Shown in pieces: positions 36,164-45,652 of a stretch of 64,000 nt of DNA. Within the stretch, counting starts at the first letter, position 1; each line of letters starts with the position of its first letter. The stretch lies in assembly GCF_900176355.1 (NCBI RefSeq), contig NZ_FWXI01000011.1, forward strand, positions 89,822-153,821, written 5' to 3'. Below the pieces are notes generated by a model. It worked only from the letters and a program-made list of their open reading frames with translations. It was not told where the DNA came from and ran no database searches. This DNA is from Sporomusa malonica. Lineage in GTDB: Bacteria; Bacillota; Negativicutes; Sporomusales; Sporomusaceae. Both the position numbers and the translations under genes were made by a program.

Positions 36164-38803
36164 ATGAATCAATATGTGCTTTACTTCTCTGAAATCAATA
36201 AATCAAGTTTGGCATTGGTTGGCGGAAAAGGGGCAAATCTTGGCGAATTGTGCCGTATTCCCGGAGTTGAGGTGCCTGCAGGCTTTTGTGTCACCACCCA
36301 AGCTTACGCCGACTTCGTTTATACGAGCGGGGAGTTTGCCGCGTTCATGGAATCACTGCAATTCATTAAGGCTGAATCACTAGAGGAAATCAAAACAATA
36401 GGGCAGCGCATACGCACCCATCTCGAAAGTCTCGACATTCCCGCCCATATTGAGCAGGAATTTGTCCAGGCTTGGAAACTGACAGGCAGTCAGCATGCCT
36501 ATGCCGTCCGCTCCAGCGCCACGGCAGAAGACCTGCCGGGAGCATCTTTCGCCGGGCAGCAGGACACTTATCTGAATATCAAGGGGGAAAGCGAGCTTCT
36601 TTTCCATGTCCGCAAATGCTGGGCGTCACTGTTTACCGACCGGGCCATTGCCTATCGGGCGAAAAATGGCTTCGACCATCGCAAGGTGCTGCTGTCGGTA
36701 GTCGTGCAGCGGATGGTTTTTCCTGAGGTGTCGGGCATTATGTTTACCGCTGATCCGGTGACAGGCAACCGCAAGGTGGTTTCCATCGACGCTGCTTTTG
36801 GGCTGGGGGAAGCGCTGGTGTCCGGCTTGGTAAATGCCGACCTTTATAAGGTGCGGGCCGGGAGGATCGTCAAAAGACAGGTAGCTGCCAAAAAACTGGC
36901 CATTTACCCTCTGGCCGACGGCGGCACGGAAGAGCGGGAAATCCTCCCTCAGCAGCAAAGCAAGCAAGCGTTGGCCGACGAGGCCATTCTGGCGCTGGCA
37001 CGGGTGGGAAGACTGATCGAGGGGCATTTCGGCCGTCCGCAAGATATCGAATGGGGCTATGCTGACGGCAAGATCTATATTGTCCAGAGCCGTCCGATAA
37101 CCACCTTATACCCTTTGCCGGAGTTGGGCGACGCTACGCCGGGGGTGTTCGTTTCCTTCGGCCACGCGCAGATGATGACCGACCCGATCAAGCCGCTGGG
37201 GATGTCTATTTGGGAAAAAACGATGGCGGCGATCGACAGCCAGTATAGTCTGGTGCCGGCCGGGGGCCGTCTGTACCTCGATATAACCGATTCGCTGGCC
37301 TCGTGGCTGGGTCGAAAGACAGCGCCGGCAATGTACAGCAAGTCGGATGCGCTTTTGAGCAGCGCCATCTCCGAGGCCATTCGCCGCCGCGATTTCATCG
37401 CCACGCTGAAGTCGCGTAAACGGACCGCGGGTGCGAAGTCATACACGAGAAAAAGCGTGGCCACGATTGCCGGGGCGACGTTTGAGATGCTGTTTAAGGA
37501 GAAGATCGAAGCTCCCGACGTGGCGGAAATCGCCGACAAGGTCATCGGCGAGCTGCGGCGCGACCTAGCCCGGCAGTCGGGCCGGGACCGGCTGGATTTT
37601 ATCGCCGGTCATTTCAGCAAGGGCTTCGAGGTCTTTATCGAAGGAATCGGCCGGCCGGTGTTCGCGGCCTGGATGGCGTCGATGCTGATCGGCTGGCTGG
37701 CGCGGCATTGGCTGGGCGAGCCATCGCCGCTGGACGAGCTGACGAAGTCGGTGCCGGGCAATGTGTCAACGGAGATGGGCTTGAAGCTGGGCGACCTTGC
37801 CGACGTCATCCGCCCTTACCCGGCCGCGTTGGAGTACATGAAGGTAGCGGACGACGCCACTTTCCTGGATAGCCTGGGGCGGGTCGAGGGCGGCACGGCG
37901 ATCCGGCCGGCGTTCGCGGCCTTTTTGGCTAAATACGGCATGCGCTGTCCGGGCGAAATTGATATCACCCGGCCCAGATGGCGGGAAAGGCCAACCCAAT
38001 TGGTGCCGGCGATCGTCAGCCACATCCAGAGCGCGGAGCCGGGCGAGCATCGCCTGAGGTTCGCTCAGGGGAAGACGGAAGCCGAACAGGCAGCACAAAC
38101 GCTGCTGCGGCGTCTGAAACGGAAACTGGGTGGCGGTTTCAAAGCCCGGTTGATGGGCAAGTTCATCAGGACGTACCGGGAGTTCATCGGCCTCAGGGAA
38201 TATCCGAAATATCTCATGGTGAGTCTGCTTGACGAGTACAAGCGGGCGATCATGGAAGAGGCCGCAAGGCTGGTGGAGCGGGGAACGGTGGATCGGGCGG
38301 AGGACGTTTTTTACCTGACGCTGGAGGAACTGACGGCTGCGGTGACTACCGGTCGGGCTGACCGGGGCAAGATCGCCGCTTTGAAGGAAAAGTATGCAGA
38401 GTATGAGAAACTGAAGCCGCCGCGGGTGCTGACCAGCGAGGGCGAGACGCTTTTCGGCTCGTACGCGCCGCGTGAGCTGCCGGCGGGGGCGCTGGCGGGC
38501 ATGCCCGTTTCCTCAGGAGTTGTGGAAGGACGGGCACGGATTATCACTAAGTTGGAAGAAGCCGATTTAGAAAAAGGCGATATTCTGGTAGCACCTTTCA
38601 CCGATCCGGGTTGGACACCCTTATTCGTTTCGGCTAGCGGCCTGGTTACAGAAATCGGCGGCCTCATGACCCATGGCGCTGTCGTAGCCCGTGAATACGG
38701 CATTCCCGCTGTGGTAGGGGTCGACGACGCAACGCACAAAATTCACGATGGTCAGATAATACGTGTGGACGGTACGCAGGGGTTCGTAGAGATTCTGGAA
38801 TAG
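36164..38803 (+). CDS. Rifampin phosphotransferase-like PEP-utilising enzyme
   Basis: 879 aa. N-terminal ATP-grasp domain (GGKGANLGEL, YAVRSSATAEDLPGASFAG, DIEWGYADGKIYIVQSRP), a central domain starting FVSFGHAQMMTDPIKPLG, and a C-terminal swivelling domain with the phospho-His837 in IGGLMTHGAVVAREYG. ATP-binding, then substrate, then His order and a His 42 residues from the end fit rifampin phosphotransferases (Listeria RPH: His825 of 867, from memory), not true PEP synthase with a mid-protein His. Base composition is mosaic: the ends resemble the neighbourhood, but about 36.96-38.51 kb is clearly more GC-rich. Rifamycin resistance is inference; other substrates are possible. Confidence 0.8.
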   Translation: MNQYVLYFSEINKSSLALVGGKGANLGELCRIPGVEVPAGFCVTTQAYADFVYTSGEFAAFMESLQFIKAESLEEIKTIGQRIRTHLESLDIPAHIEQEFVQAWKLTGSQHAYAVRSSATAEDLPGASFAGQQDTYLNIKGESELLFHVRKCWASLFTDRAIAYRAKNGFDHRKVLLSVVVQRMVFPEVSGIMFTADPVTGNRKVVSIDAAFGLGEALVSGLVNADLYKVRAGRIVKRQVAAKKLAIYPLADGGTEEREILPQQQSKQALADEAILALARVGRLIEGHFGRPQDIEWGYADGKIYIVQSRPITTLYPLPELGDATPGVFVSFGHAQMMTDPIKPLGMSIWEKTMAAIDSQYSLVPAGGRLYLDITDSLASWLGRKTAPAMYSKSDALLSSAISEAIRRRDFIATLKSRKRTAGAKSYTRKSVATIAGATFEMLFKEKIEAPDVAEIADKVIGELRRDLARQSGRDRLDFIAGHFSKGFEVFIEGIGRPVFAAWMASMLIGWLARHWLGEPSPLDELTKSVPGNVSTEMGLKLGDLADVIRPYPAALEYMKVADDATFLDSLGRVEGGTAIRPAFAAFLAKYGMRCPGEIDITRPRWRERPTQLVPAIVSHIQSAEPGEHRLRFAQGKTEAEQAAQTLLRRLKRKLGGGFKARLMGKFIRTYREFIGLREYPKYLMVSLLDEYKRAIMEEAARLVERGTVDRAEDVFYLTLEELTAAVTTGRADRGKIAALKEKYAEYEKLKPPRVLTSEGETLFGSYAPRELPAGALAGMPVSSGVVEGRARIITKLEEADLEKGDILVAPFTDPGWTPLFVSASGLVTEIGGLMTHGAVVAREYGIPAVVGVDDATHKIHDGQIIRVDGTQGFVEILE

Positions 38804-38817
38804 AGTATGCTTTAAAC

Positions 38818-38882
38818 GTTGTCACAACTCTAATAGTGGCTCTGTAAATGGTGAAACAAAATGTTCATCTCCTGTATTTTTG
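38818..38882. repeat. 65-base repeat shared with 59686-59748
   Basis: Both copies contain ACAACTCTAATAGTGGCTCT followed by GTAAATGG and AAACAAAATG. They lie in unrelated intergenic sites. The sequence may be an insertion-element end. Confidence 0.7.
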
Positions 38883-38913
38883 CCCAATCTAGAAGGTATA
38901 AGGGATGTAAGAA

Positions 38914-38953
38914 AAGCCCCTTCTGCAACAGTGCCGTTACGGAAGGGGCTTAG
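38914..38953. terminator. Terminator-like hairpin
   Basis: AAGCCCCTTC / GGAAGGGGCTT stem with a 17-base loop, between convergent genes. Confidence 0.65.
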
Positions 38954-39003
38954 TGTTTGAATTTACACTGTAAGAAAAACATTGAGTTTGTTGATTTCTT
39001 CAA

Positions 39004-40476
39004 CTATATTTTCTTAAAATCAATATATCCTTGATCGACATCCGTATGTAGCAATTGTACTCTGATTCTTTGCCCGACAGCCTCACCTTTAAAGCGGCCA
39101 ACAAGTTTTCCTTCGACAGGTGGATGAAGCAGTCGAACCCAAGTTCCTTTTGCGGCTGCGCCAGTGATAATGGCCTCGAATTTTTCTCCAATTCGGGATT
39201 GTAGCAGTATCGCCGCGGCGGATTTGGCAACCTGACGTTCCACTTTCTGCGCTACATTCTCGGTCTCGGTACAGTGTTTGGCTAGCAATTCTAGTTCATC
39301 AATTTGATAAGGAACCGGGCTTCCTGATAAAGCTGCTTTTAGTAACCGCTGCGTAATTAAGTCCGGATACCTTCTATTGGGGGCTGTAGAATGGGCATAA
39401 TCCTTGACTGCTAAGCCGAAATGCCCGGCAGACTTATCACCTTGAACCTCGACAACATATTCACCAGCACCTAATAACTTAATAATACTGAGGGAAAGAT
39501 CAGGAAACCGAAGCGGATCAGCGATTTTTTGTGCTGTCAGAAATGCCTCTAACGCCTTTGAGTCAGCTTGTCTAGGCAATGCAAAGTTATGTTCCAAAGC
39601 AAGTTCTATAATCCTTTCCCATTTTTTTGGTGTTCGAACAACACGCCTTAGTGAAGGGAATTTTTTCGTTTCCAGGTATCGTGCAGTAACACCATTAGCC
39701 GCAATCATAAAATCCTCAATCAGGTCTTTAGCACTATTCCGTTCTTCGACTTCCAAATCCCTGATTTCATCAATGTCAAAGATGGGACGGGCTTCTACTG
39801 TTTCAAAATCCAGTGCACCGTGCATGTGGCGGAGCGTTTTTAACTTTTGTGCCACTTGATGCTGTATATCGATATTTTCTGCAAGTCCAGGTACTGCGGC
39901 AATGGCCTGCGGCATGGATTCACTACCGTCCAGCCATGCGGCAACGCTGTTGTATGCCAACTTTGCGTGGTTTCGGACCATTGCTCTATAAATATCTGAA
40001 CTAAGTATTTCGCCATTCCTGGCATAGACGATTTCAACAATGATTGCCAGTCGATCTGAGTCAACATTAAGAGAGGTAAGATTATAGGAGAGTTTTTCAG
40101 GCAGCATGGGGAATATTTGCCCAGCTGTATAAATAGAAGTGGTATTATGTTGTGCATGCTCATCGATTGCCGAGGACTTCTTTACCAAAGCATCCACATC
40201 GGCGATCGCCACAAGAACTTTTACTGCTTCTTCGGGCATTTTGATGGCAACGGTAAGCTGATCCAGGTCGTTTGAATCATCGTTATCTATTGAACACCAC
40301 AGTAGATCCCTAAGATCGCGTATAGATTTTTCAAGTTTAGGAGTGTTTTCGTCAAGTTTGTTCAGTTCGTTAATAACTTGAGGAGAAAAGTCTGGAAAAA
40401 GACCTTTTTCGAGCATCGCCCGATGCGCAATTTGCTGTAAGCGGGAACGATGTTGTTTGTCATTGGTGCTACTCAT
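39004..40476 (-). CDS. RNB-domain ribonuclease (RNase II family)
   Basis: 490 aa, an RNB catalytic domain with metal-binding Asp residues in SIDNDDSNDLDQL, then DVDALV, AYNSVAAWLDG, and the late block HSTAPNRRYPDLITQRLL (TAPxRRYxD signature). A small S1-like C-terminus follows (GTWVRLLHPPVEGKLVGRF). It is shorter than RNase R and lacks its cold-shock domains, so it resembles the compact RNB hydrolases. ATG 40476 follows GCAGGAGG. Confidence 0.88.
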   Translation of the reverse strand: MSSTNDKQHRSRLQQIAHRAMLEKGLFPDFSPQVINELNKLDENTPKLEKSIRDLRDLLWCSIDNDDSNDLDQLTVAIKMPEEAVKVLVAIADVDALVKKSSAIDEHAQHNTTSIYTAGQIFPMLPEKLSYNLTSLNVDSDRLAIIVEIVYARNGEILSSDIYRAMVRNHAKLAYNSVAAWLDGSESMPQAIAAVPGLAENIDIQHQVAQKLKTLRHMHGALDFETVEARPIFDIDEIRDLEVEERNSAKDLIEDFMIAANGVTARYLETKKFPSLRRVVRTPKKWERIIELALEHNFALPRQADSKALEAFLTAQKIADPLRFPDLSLSIIKLLGAGEYVVEVQGDKSAGHFGLAVKDYAHSTAPNRRYPDLITQRLLKAALSGSPVPYQIDELELLAKHCTETENVAQKVERQVAKSAAAILLQSRIGEKFEAIITGAAAKGTWVRLLHPPVEGKLVGRFKGEAVGQRIRVQLLHTDVDQGYIDFKKI

Positions 40477-40833
40477 TTTGTCCTCCTGCATAAAGATGCT
40501 TATTTATATTCTCGTTGATTTGCTTCCAGGCTTAACTAGTCTTACTATCTGTTAGGAGTCAGTCTGAGCAGGGTTTGCCCCTAGTTAATATTCATGGTAC
40601 TATCTCAAAGCGGAGACAGTACCATGAAAATAAAAACAAAAGAATTTATAAAACATTGGACTAGTACTTCTGGTTCTGAAACTACTTTTCCTGCTGCTGA
40701 CACACAAATAACGCTTATAATCAACTACAGAATATTTTATTGCCAGCATGGACAGAATTTTTTGGTAAGTGTATCATAGAATTCGTGAGGATTTATAGCT
40801 GCCCTTGCCTGCGCTGGTCCGGAGAATACAACC
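40477..40833. other. Gap with hairpin and doubtful short frame
   Basis: An inverted repeat ATGGTACT / AGTACCAT spans 40592-40625. ATG 40624 with GGAG upstream opens a 51-codon frame beginning MKIKTKEFIKHWTSTSG. It recalls the N-terminal helix of some restriction-modification methylases but is far too short; it may be a remnant. No other gene is seen. Confidence 0.3.
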
Positions 40834-40998
40834 ATGAATATCAAAGCCGTGCCAGGCTTCAAAGGTGATGAATACAAGATTGAAATACAAGGCGAAGAAG
40901 TACACGCCGAACTCAACATCTATTCCCGTACCAGCGCAATTGCCGCCTGGAGCGTAGTAGAAGTTTTGCAGAATACCGTAGCACCGATTGTAGTTTAG
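40834..40998 (+). CDS. Hypothetical 54-aa protein
   Basis: Small frame MNIKAVPGFKGDEYKIEIQG..., ending LQNTVAPIVV. GGAG is about 10 bases upstream and codon use matches the dehydrogenase gene starting 13 bases later, so an operon is plausible. No family is recognised. Confidence 0.5.
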   Translation: MNIKAVPGFKGDEYKIEIQGEEVHAELNIYSRTSAIAAWSVVEVLQNTVAPIVV

Positions 40999-41011
40999 GA
41001 GGTCCCACGCA

Positions 41012-41917
41012 ATGTTTAAAAAATTAGTTGCCATAGAACCGGTAAGCCTGATTCCGTCAGCTCAGCAGAAACTTCATGAGTATGCAAAAGAAGTAGTGCT
41101 GTTTGATGACGTTCCTCAGGACGATGCAGAAATAATCCGTCGAATCGGCGATGCTGATGCCGTACTGCTCAGTTATACCAGCCGTATCGAAAAGAACGTA
41201 CTTGAGGCCTGCCCCGGCATCCGCTACATTGGCATGTGCTGCAGCTTATATTCCGAAGAAAGTGCCAATGTAGATATTCGCACCGCTCGTGCCAGAAATA
41301 TCACAGTATACGGCGTTCGCGATTATGGCGACCAGGGCGTTATCGAATATATCACCAGCGAACTTATCCGCTATCTCCACGGTTTTGGTGATAAGCAGTG
41401 GCAGGAACTACCGGTAGAGCTTACCGATCTAAAAGTCGGCATAGTCGGCCTCGGTACTTCAGGCCAGCTGATTGCCGCCGGCCTTCAAGCACTGGGAGCC
41501 GATTTATATTATTTTGGTCGAACCCGCAAGCCGGAGCAGGAAGAAAAAAATATCAAATATCTGCCACTGAAAGAACTGCTGAACACAGTGGACGTCGTAT
41601 GCACCTGCCTGAATAAAAACGTCATCTTATTCAACGATGAACAATTTGAATGGCTTGGCAATCACAAAATAATGTTCAATACCTCCATCGGTCCGTCGCA
41701 CGACATTGCCGCCCTTGCCAAATGGCTTGAACACGGTAATAATGAATTTTTCTGCGACACTGCTGCCGCTCTCGGCGATGATACCGGCAAGCTTCTTGCC
41801 AACCCTCATGTAAACTGCGTGAACAGATCATCCGGTCGCACCAGACAGGCCTTTGACCGCCTGAGCGAGAAGGTATTGAAAAATATAGAAACGTTTTTAA
41901 ACGAGAATAAACTATAA
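41012..41917 (+). CDS. D-2-hydroxyacid dehydrogenase, NAD-binding
   Basis: 301-aa member of the D-isomer-specific 2-hydroxyacid dehydrogenases. The NAD fold starts at VGIVGLGTSGQLIAAGL, with Arg in FGRTRKP. The catalytic set is divergent: the usual C-terminal Glu and His are not obvious, though NRSSGRTRQAFDRL closes the protein. The substrate is unknown. TTAGGAGGT precedes ATG 41012. The last 91 bases have a near copy at 56715-56806. Confidence 0.85.
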   Translation: MFKKLVAIEPVSLIPSAQQKLHEYAKEVVLFDDVPQDDAEIIRRIGDADAVLLSYTSRIEKNVLEACPGIRYIGMCCSLYSEESANVDIRTARARNITVYGVRDYGDQGVIEYITSELIRYLHGFGDKQWQELPVELTDLKVGIVGLGTSGQLIAAGLQALGADLYYFGRTRKPEQEEKNIKYLPLKELLNTVDVVCTCLNKNVILFNDEQFEWLGNHKIMFNTSIGPSHDIAALAKWLEHGNNEFFCDTAAALGDDTGKLLANPHVNCVNRSSGRTRQAFDRLSEKVLKNIETFLNENKL

Positions 41918-41948
41918 ACGCAGGGTTATACATGATTGAAGAAGTGAT

Positions 41949-41989
41949 AAAAAACAACCTGTACCATTTTGGCACAAGTTGTTTTTTTA
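41949..41989 (+). terminator. Rho-independent terminator
   Basis: AAAAAACAAC / GTTGTTTTTT stem with a T run, after the dehydrogenase gene. Confidence 0.75.
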
Positions 41990-42025
41990 TTACTCCCAGA
42001 GCATAGAGTGCAAGCTGCGGGGTGG

Positions 42026-42931
42026 TTAAAATACGTGTTTTCCCGACCAGCCAAGGCCTAAAAAGCCCCGGGGTTTTTTTCTTAATTTTTTGGTTACGGC
42101 ATCTCCTGGCTGGATTGAGTTTCGTAATGCCGTACCATCTTCTTTAGTCTTTAGTTTGGCTACGCACATGGTATCTAAAACTTCAATGACTTCCAACTCA
42201 CCAATATTTCTTTTTAACACAATCAGTTCGCCGGTAACCGGATGCCTCATGGCTGTACTTGCGCCATTAACCTCCAGCATATCGCCGGTAGCAATATTGT
42301 GATTTGTGCCCAAGTCAATAAAATATTGGCTGCCCTCAGCTTTGATCACATAGCCCTGTAAGGGGATAAATTTGTAGATTTTTCTAACTGAATCATAGGC
42401 TGCTTCAGAGAGCGCAGTGTTAATATCTTCATTATAATTAGTAATGGAGGTTTGATCAGACCAGGCAATTTGACCATTCTTTACATTAACTAGTTTTAAA
42501 GTAAGAGTAACATTGCTTTTCGTGGTACCTTCCACCCATTCGTTGCGCTGGTGCTTTTTATTATAATAATAATGCCCTGGTTCTTTACTAATACTGCCGT
42601 CAGCCGAGCCAAGCAATAAGTAATCCAGGCCAAGAATGCCACCTAATTCGCTAGCCGTTGCTTCGTCAATGAAGCCTTGGGCGCTGCGTTTTTGTTCTGC
42701 AAATACGCGTGATAATTCGGTTCGTTCAACCACCGTACAAGATTTTAAGTTTACTAAATCGGCAGTGATCATTTCGGCGGCCATTACTCCGAATTGATTA
42801 TAGGGACTGTCATTTTTGAAAGGAAGAACGCCGATTTTTTTAGTAGTAGCTTCGCTAGCTAACGCTACGCTCGAAAATAGAGTAATAAAGACACAAACCA
42901 ACGCTATTCCCCAAATACCTCTCCGTACCAT
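42026..42931 (-). CDS. CsgG/HfaB-family exported protein
   Basis: 301 aa. Signal peptide at residues about 1-25 (GIALVCVFITLFSSVALAS), without a clear lipobox Cys. The CsgG core follows: KKIGVLPFKNDS, VMAAEMITADLVNLKSCTVVER, GGILGLDYLLLGSADG. C-terminal extension with a beta-rich domain (GDMLEVNGAS). CsgG proteins form outer-membrane secretion channels or envelope lipoproteins. ATG 42931 follows GGGAGG. It is divergent from the FlgT-like gene, another sign of a two-membrane envelope. Confidence 0.8.
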   Translation of the reverse strand: MVRRGIWGIALVCVFITLFSSVALASEATTKKIGVLPFKNDSPYNQFGVMAAEMITADLVNLKSCTVVERTELSRVFAEQKRSAQGFIDEATASELGGILGLDYLLLGSADGSISKEPGHYYYNKKHQRNEWVEGTTKSNVTLTLKLVNVKNGQIAWSDQTSITNYNEDINTALSEAAYDSVRKIYKFIPLQGYVIKAEGSQYFIDLGTNHNIATGDMLEVNGASTAMRHPVTGELIVLKRNIGELEVIEVLDTMCVAKLKTKEDGTALRNSIQPGDAVTKKLRKKPRGFLGLGWSGKHVF

Positions 42932-43150
42932 AAAAACCTCCCTCATCCAATGCTGAAAAAAATGTAATATGCAGTTTGTTATTGTAGTATTATTCATTTT
43001 TTTTCCAATAAATCCTTCTTGTGGCAGGCAATTTCATTTTTGCCTGTCAAAATAAAATGTAAATATTTGTTGCTTTTGTTGTTTGCTAGAGATACACTGA
43101 CAGTGGATTAGCAATACTTATTCTTATAACCATTACAGGGGGCTGATTTA

Positions 43151-44251
43151 GTGAAGTTTTTTAGATTCTTAATAGTGGCAGCATTATTATGGGCAGTCCA
43201 ATGCCCGGCTGTATCAGCACAGGAAGTTAGCGTTGAGGGCCACGGTATTTCCCGTGAGGCGGCAATCCACGATGCGCTGCGCCAGGCAGTGGAACAAGCT
43301 GTCGGAACCATTGTTGACTCGCAAACGCTAGTACAAAACTATATGGTACTCAAAGATGAAGTCTATACAAAGTCCCAAGGCTTTGTCAGTGATTATTCAA
43401 TTATTACGGAAAAATGGCTAAATGGTGAGGTTATCATACAAGCCAGAGTAACTGTTGATGCGCAGCCCAACTCAAATTTAATGACAAAATTACAGCGCCT
43501 GAAGATGATTGATGTAGGTCTGCGTGATCCCCGTATTGGCGTTGTCATTGCTGAACATTACATACGACCAATTCCTGACCCTGCTGCCGAAACGGCCATC
43601 ATAGACCAACTGACTGAGGCTGGCTTCCGGCGAATGGTAGATCCCGGCCAACTGGCCCGTATTCGCAAATCAGATGCTATTAAAACCATCCTTAACCAAG
43701 GTGATATCAAGACTGCTGTACGGCTGGTGACAAATGAGCAGCTCGATTATTTAATTGTGGGGGAAGCCTTTGCTGAATACGCAGGGACCGATTCCGGTTA
43801 CAACGTTATATCATGCCGCGCGCGGGTTGAGGCCAGACTGATTAAGGTTGATACCGGCGAAATAATTGCGGCGCAAGGGTTTCATCGCGGCGGGATTGAC
43901 ATAACTGAATTTACTGCCGCCAAGAAATCCTTACACAACGCAGGTAAAGCCGCAGGCAAGTATTTCGCAGATAAGCTAATGGCTTATGCCGCTAATCCGG
44001 AGAAAGGGCTCCAGATAAAGGTGGTTGCAGTCAATGATTATTCGATAGTTAACCTATTAGGACGGTTACTCAGGCAGCAAACAGGTATTACCAATGCTTT
44101 TCTGCGGGACTATCAACAAGGAACTGCTATGTTTGATGTTAACTATTCCGGGTCGCCAGCTCTTCTGGCAGAACAACTGGAAGGCATAAATGAGCTGCCG
44201 GTAAAAGTAATTGAAATTAGCAATAGTGTGATTGTGATTAGTATGAAGTAA
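43151..44251 (+). CDS. FlgT/LPP20-like exported protein
   Basis: 366 aa. Signal peptide residues 1-23 (FLIVAALLWAVQCPAVSAQ). The first domain VSVEGHGISREAAIHDALRQAVEQAVG is a flagellar assembly T / LPP20-like motif, followed by TVDAQPNSNLM and an ABC-like or TolB-like middle domain (GVVIAEHYIRP), with a C-terminal beta domain. GTG 43151 follows CAGGGGG. Probably periplasmic; a role with the divergent CsgG-like protein at the envelope is inference. Confidence 0.75.
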   Translation: MKFFRFLIVAALLWAVQCPAVSAQEVSVEGHGISREAAIHDALRQAVEQAVGTIVDSQTLVQNYMVLKDEVYTKSQGFVSDYSIITEKWLNGEVIIQARVTVDAQPNSNLMTKLQRLKMIDVGLRDPRIGVVIAEHYIRPIPDPAAETAIIDQLTEAGFRRMVDPGQLARIRKSDAIKTILNQGDIKTAVRLVTNEQLDYLIVGEAFAEYAGTDSGYNVISCRARVEARLIKVDTGEIIAAQGFHRGGIDITEFTAAKKSLHNAGKAAGKYFADKLMAYAANPEKGLQIKVVAVNDYSIVNLLGRLLRQQTGITNAFLRDYQQGTAMFDVNYSGSPALLAEQLEGINELPVKVIEISNSVIVISMK

Positions 44252-44451
44252 AGATTCCTGTAAAGGCAGGATTAGCTGCTAGCCCGGAAAAATATCAATG
44301 GAGATACCCCCGTGCCCTGACACCCCAGACGGGAAAGATAAATTATAAGCCGGACATGTAAAGTAGTTAACAGAGTTTTGCTTCCTTATAAGATAAAATG
44401 ATGATAATCAGATTTATGAGTAGAATCAGTTTTTAATTAGCAGAGGACAGA

Positions 44452-45132
44452 ATGTGCTTTATGAATAATAAGAGATATTTATGTTTACGCGATAGTACAC
44501 TGTTTTCCGGGTTAAGTATGGAATTTTTTAAGCAGGTCTGCTGGGTTGCTAATAAACAACAATATAAAAAAGGGCAAGTTTTATTCCAACAAGGAGAAGC
44601 GGCAGATAGTGTTTATGTTATAAAAGAAGGGTGCTTTAAATTACTGCGGATGACTGAAGACGGCAATGAAACAATTCTGCAGATCGTGGGACCTGGCGAG
44701 ATGCTGGGAGAAACAGCATTGTTTCGTCAGGATGCCATTCAATTGGCAACCGCAATTTCTTTGGAAGAAGCTAAAGTCTGTAGTATTGACCGGTGTACAT
44801 TTGAAAAATTAGTTAAAAGAGAACCAGAGTTAGCCTTAGAAATCATTAGGAATCTTAATGATCGTCTGTATCATGTATGGGAGAAAGTGTCTGACGAAAA
44901 CAGGCAGCCTACCAAGGAAAAGATACTGGGATTGATGATACGTCTGGCACGTGAACATGGTGAGGTTTGTGCTGATGGGACCCGTATCACTATTGCATTA
45001 ACCCAACAAGAAATAGCTGCCTTAGTGGGGGCATCAAGAGTAATGGTTTCGCAGTCAATAAGGGAACTGACTGCGAAGAACTATCTTTGTCGGGAAAAAA
45101 GATACTATATTCTAAGAAATAGATGCTTTTAA
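44452..45132 (+). CDS. Crp/Fnr-family transcription regulator
   Basis: 226 aa. N-terminal cyclic-nucleotide-binding-type domain (GQVLFQQGEAADSVYVIKEG, GPGEMLGETALF) and C-terminal winged helix (LTQQEIAALVGASRVMVSQSI). There are several Cys (residues 2, 11, 30, 62), but no clear FNR four-Cys pattern, so the signal is unknown. The gene 94 bases downstream encodes a flavin-binding-type protein, possibly its target. Confidence 0.85.
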   Translation: MCFMNNKRYLCLRDSTLFSGLSMEFFKQVCWVANKQQYKKGQVLFQQGEAADSVYVIKEGCFKLLRMTEDGNETILQIVGPGEMLGETALFRQDAIQLATAISLEEAKVCSIDRCTFEKLVKREPELALEIIRNLNDRLYHVWEKVSDENRQPTKEKILGLMIRLAREHGEVCADGTRITIALTQQEIAALVGASRVMVSQSIRELTAKNYLCREKRYYILRNRCF

Positions 45133-45226
45133 TACTGAAAGTGTTAAATAGTTAATAGCCTATCCTCTTTTTAAGAAGTATTCTTTTATTAGCTACTAAG
45201 TCACTAATAAAAGAGGAGTGGTAAAC

Positions 45227-45544
45227 ATGGGTAATAATCTTACAGTACTTACAGCCGAAATGAAGGAGGTAATTTTGTCATCCCCCTTTATTGCCTTGGC
45301 ATCTGTGTCCAAGAAGGGTGAGCCTCATTTGATTGTAGTGGGAAAAGTAAAGCAGATATCTGATGATAGTCATTTGGTTTTTGGAGTATATAAGATGGAA
45401 AAAACGAAAGAGAATTTGGTAGAAACAGGATGCCTGCAAGTAGTTGTGGTTTCCGGAAAGGTTGGGTATCGTTTTTCCGGCAAAGCAGTGGCTCAAAACG
45501 ATGAAGTTGTTTTTTCGATTCAGGAAGTAGCTACACTGCTGTAG
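45227..45544 (+). CDS. Pyridoxamine 5'-phosphate oxidase-like flavin-binding protein
   Basis: 105 aa, split-barrel fold of the PNPOx-like family. ASVSKKGEPHLIVVGKVK and LVFGVYKMEKTKENLVE are typical. It is shorter than the usual 130-150 residues. ATG 45227 follows AGAGGAG. A strong terminator follows. Confidence 0.7.
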   Translation: MGNNLTVLTAEMKEVILSSPFIALASVSKKGEPHLIVVGKVKQISDDSHLVFGVYKMEKTKENLVETGCLQVVVVSGKVGYRFSGKAVAQNDEVVFSIQEVATLL

Positions 45545-45557
45545 TGTATAAAGAAAG

Positions 45558-45590
45558 AAGTGGCTGTCTTTGCGTGACAGCCACTTTTTT
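45558..45590 (+). terminator. Rho-independent terminator
   Basis: Perfect stem AAGTGGCTGTC / GACAGCCACTT with a seven-base loop and a T run. Confidence 0.85.
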
Positions 45591-45652
45591 CATAGTATAA
45601 CTAACAAATGCTAGATAGGAAGGTATGGCAGGTATTAACCGGAATTTATCCG

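Noticed and set aside
36164..38803. Classical phosphoenolpyruvate synthase
   Set aside because: The phospho-His domain is at the extreme C-terminus, and the central FGHAQMMTDPIKPLG block fits rifampin phosphotransferases better.
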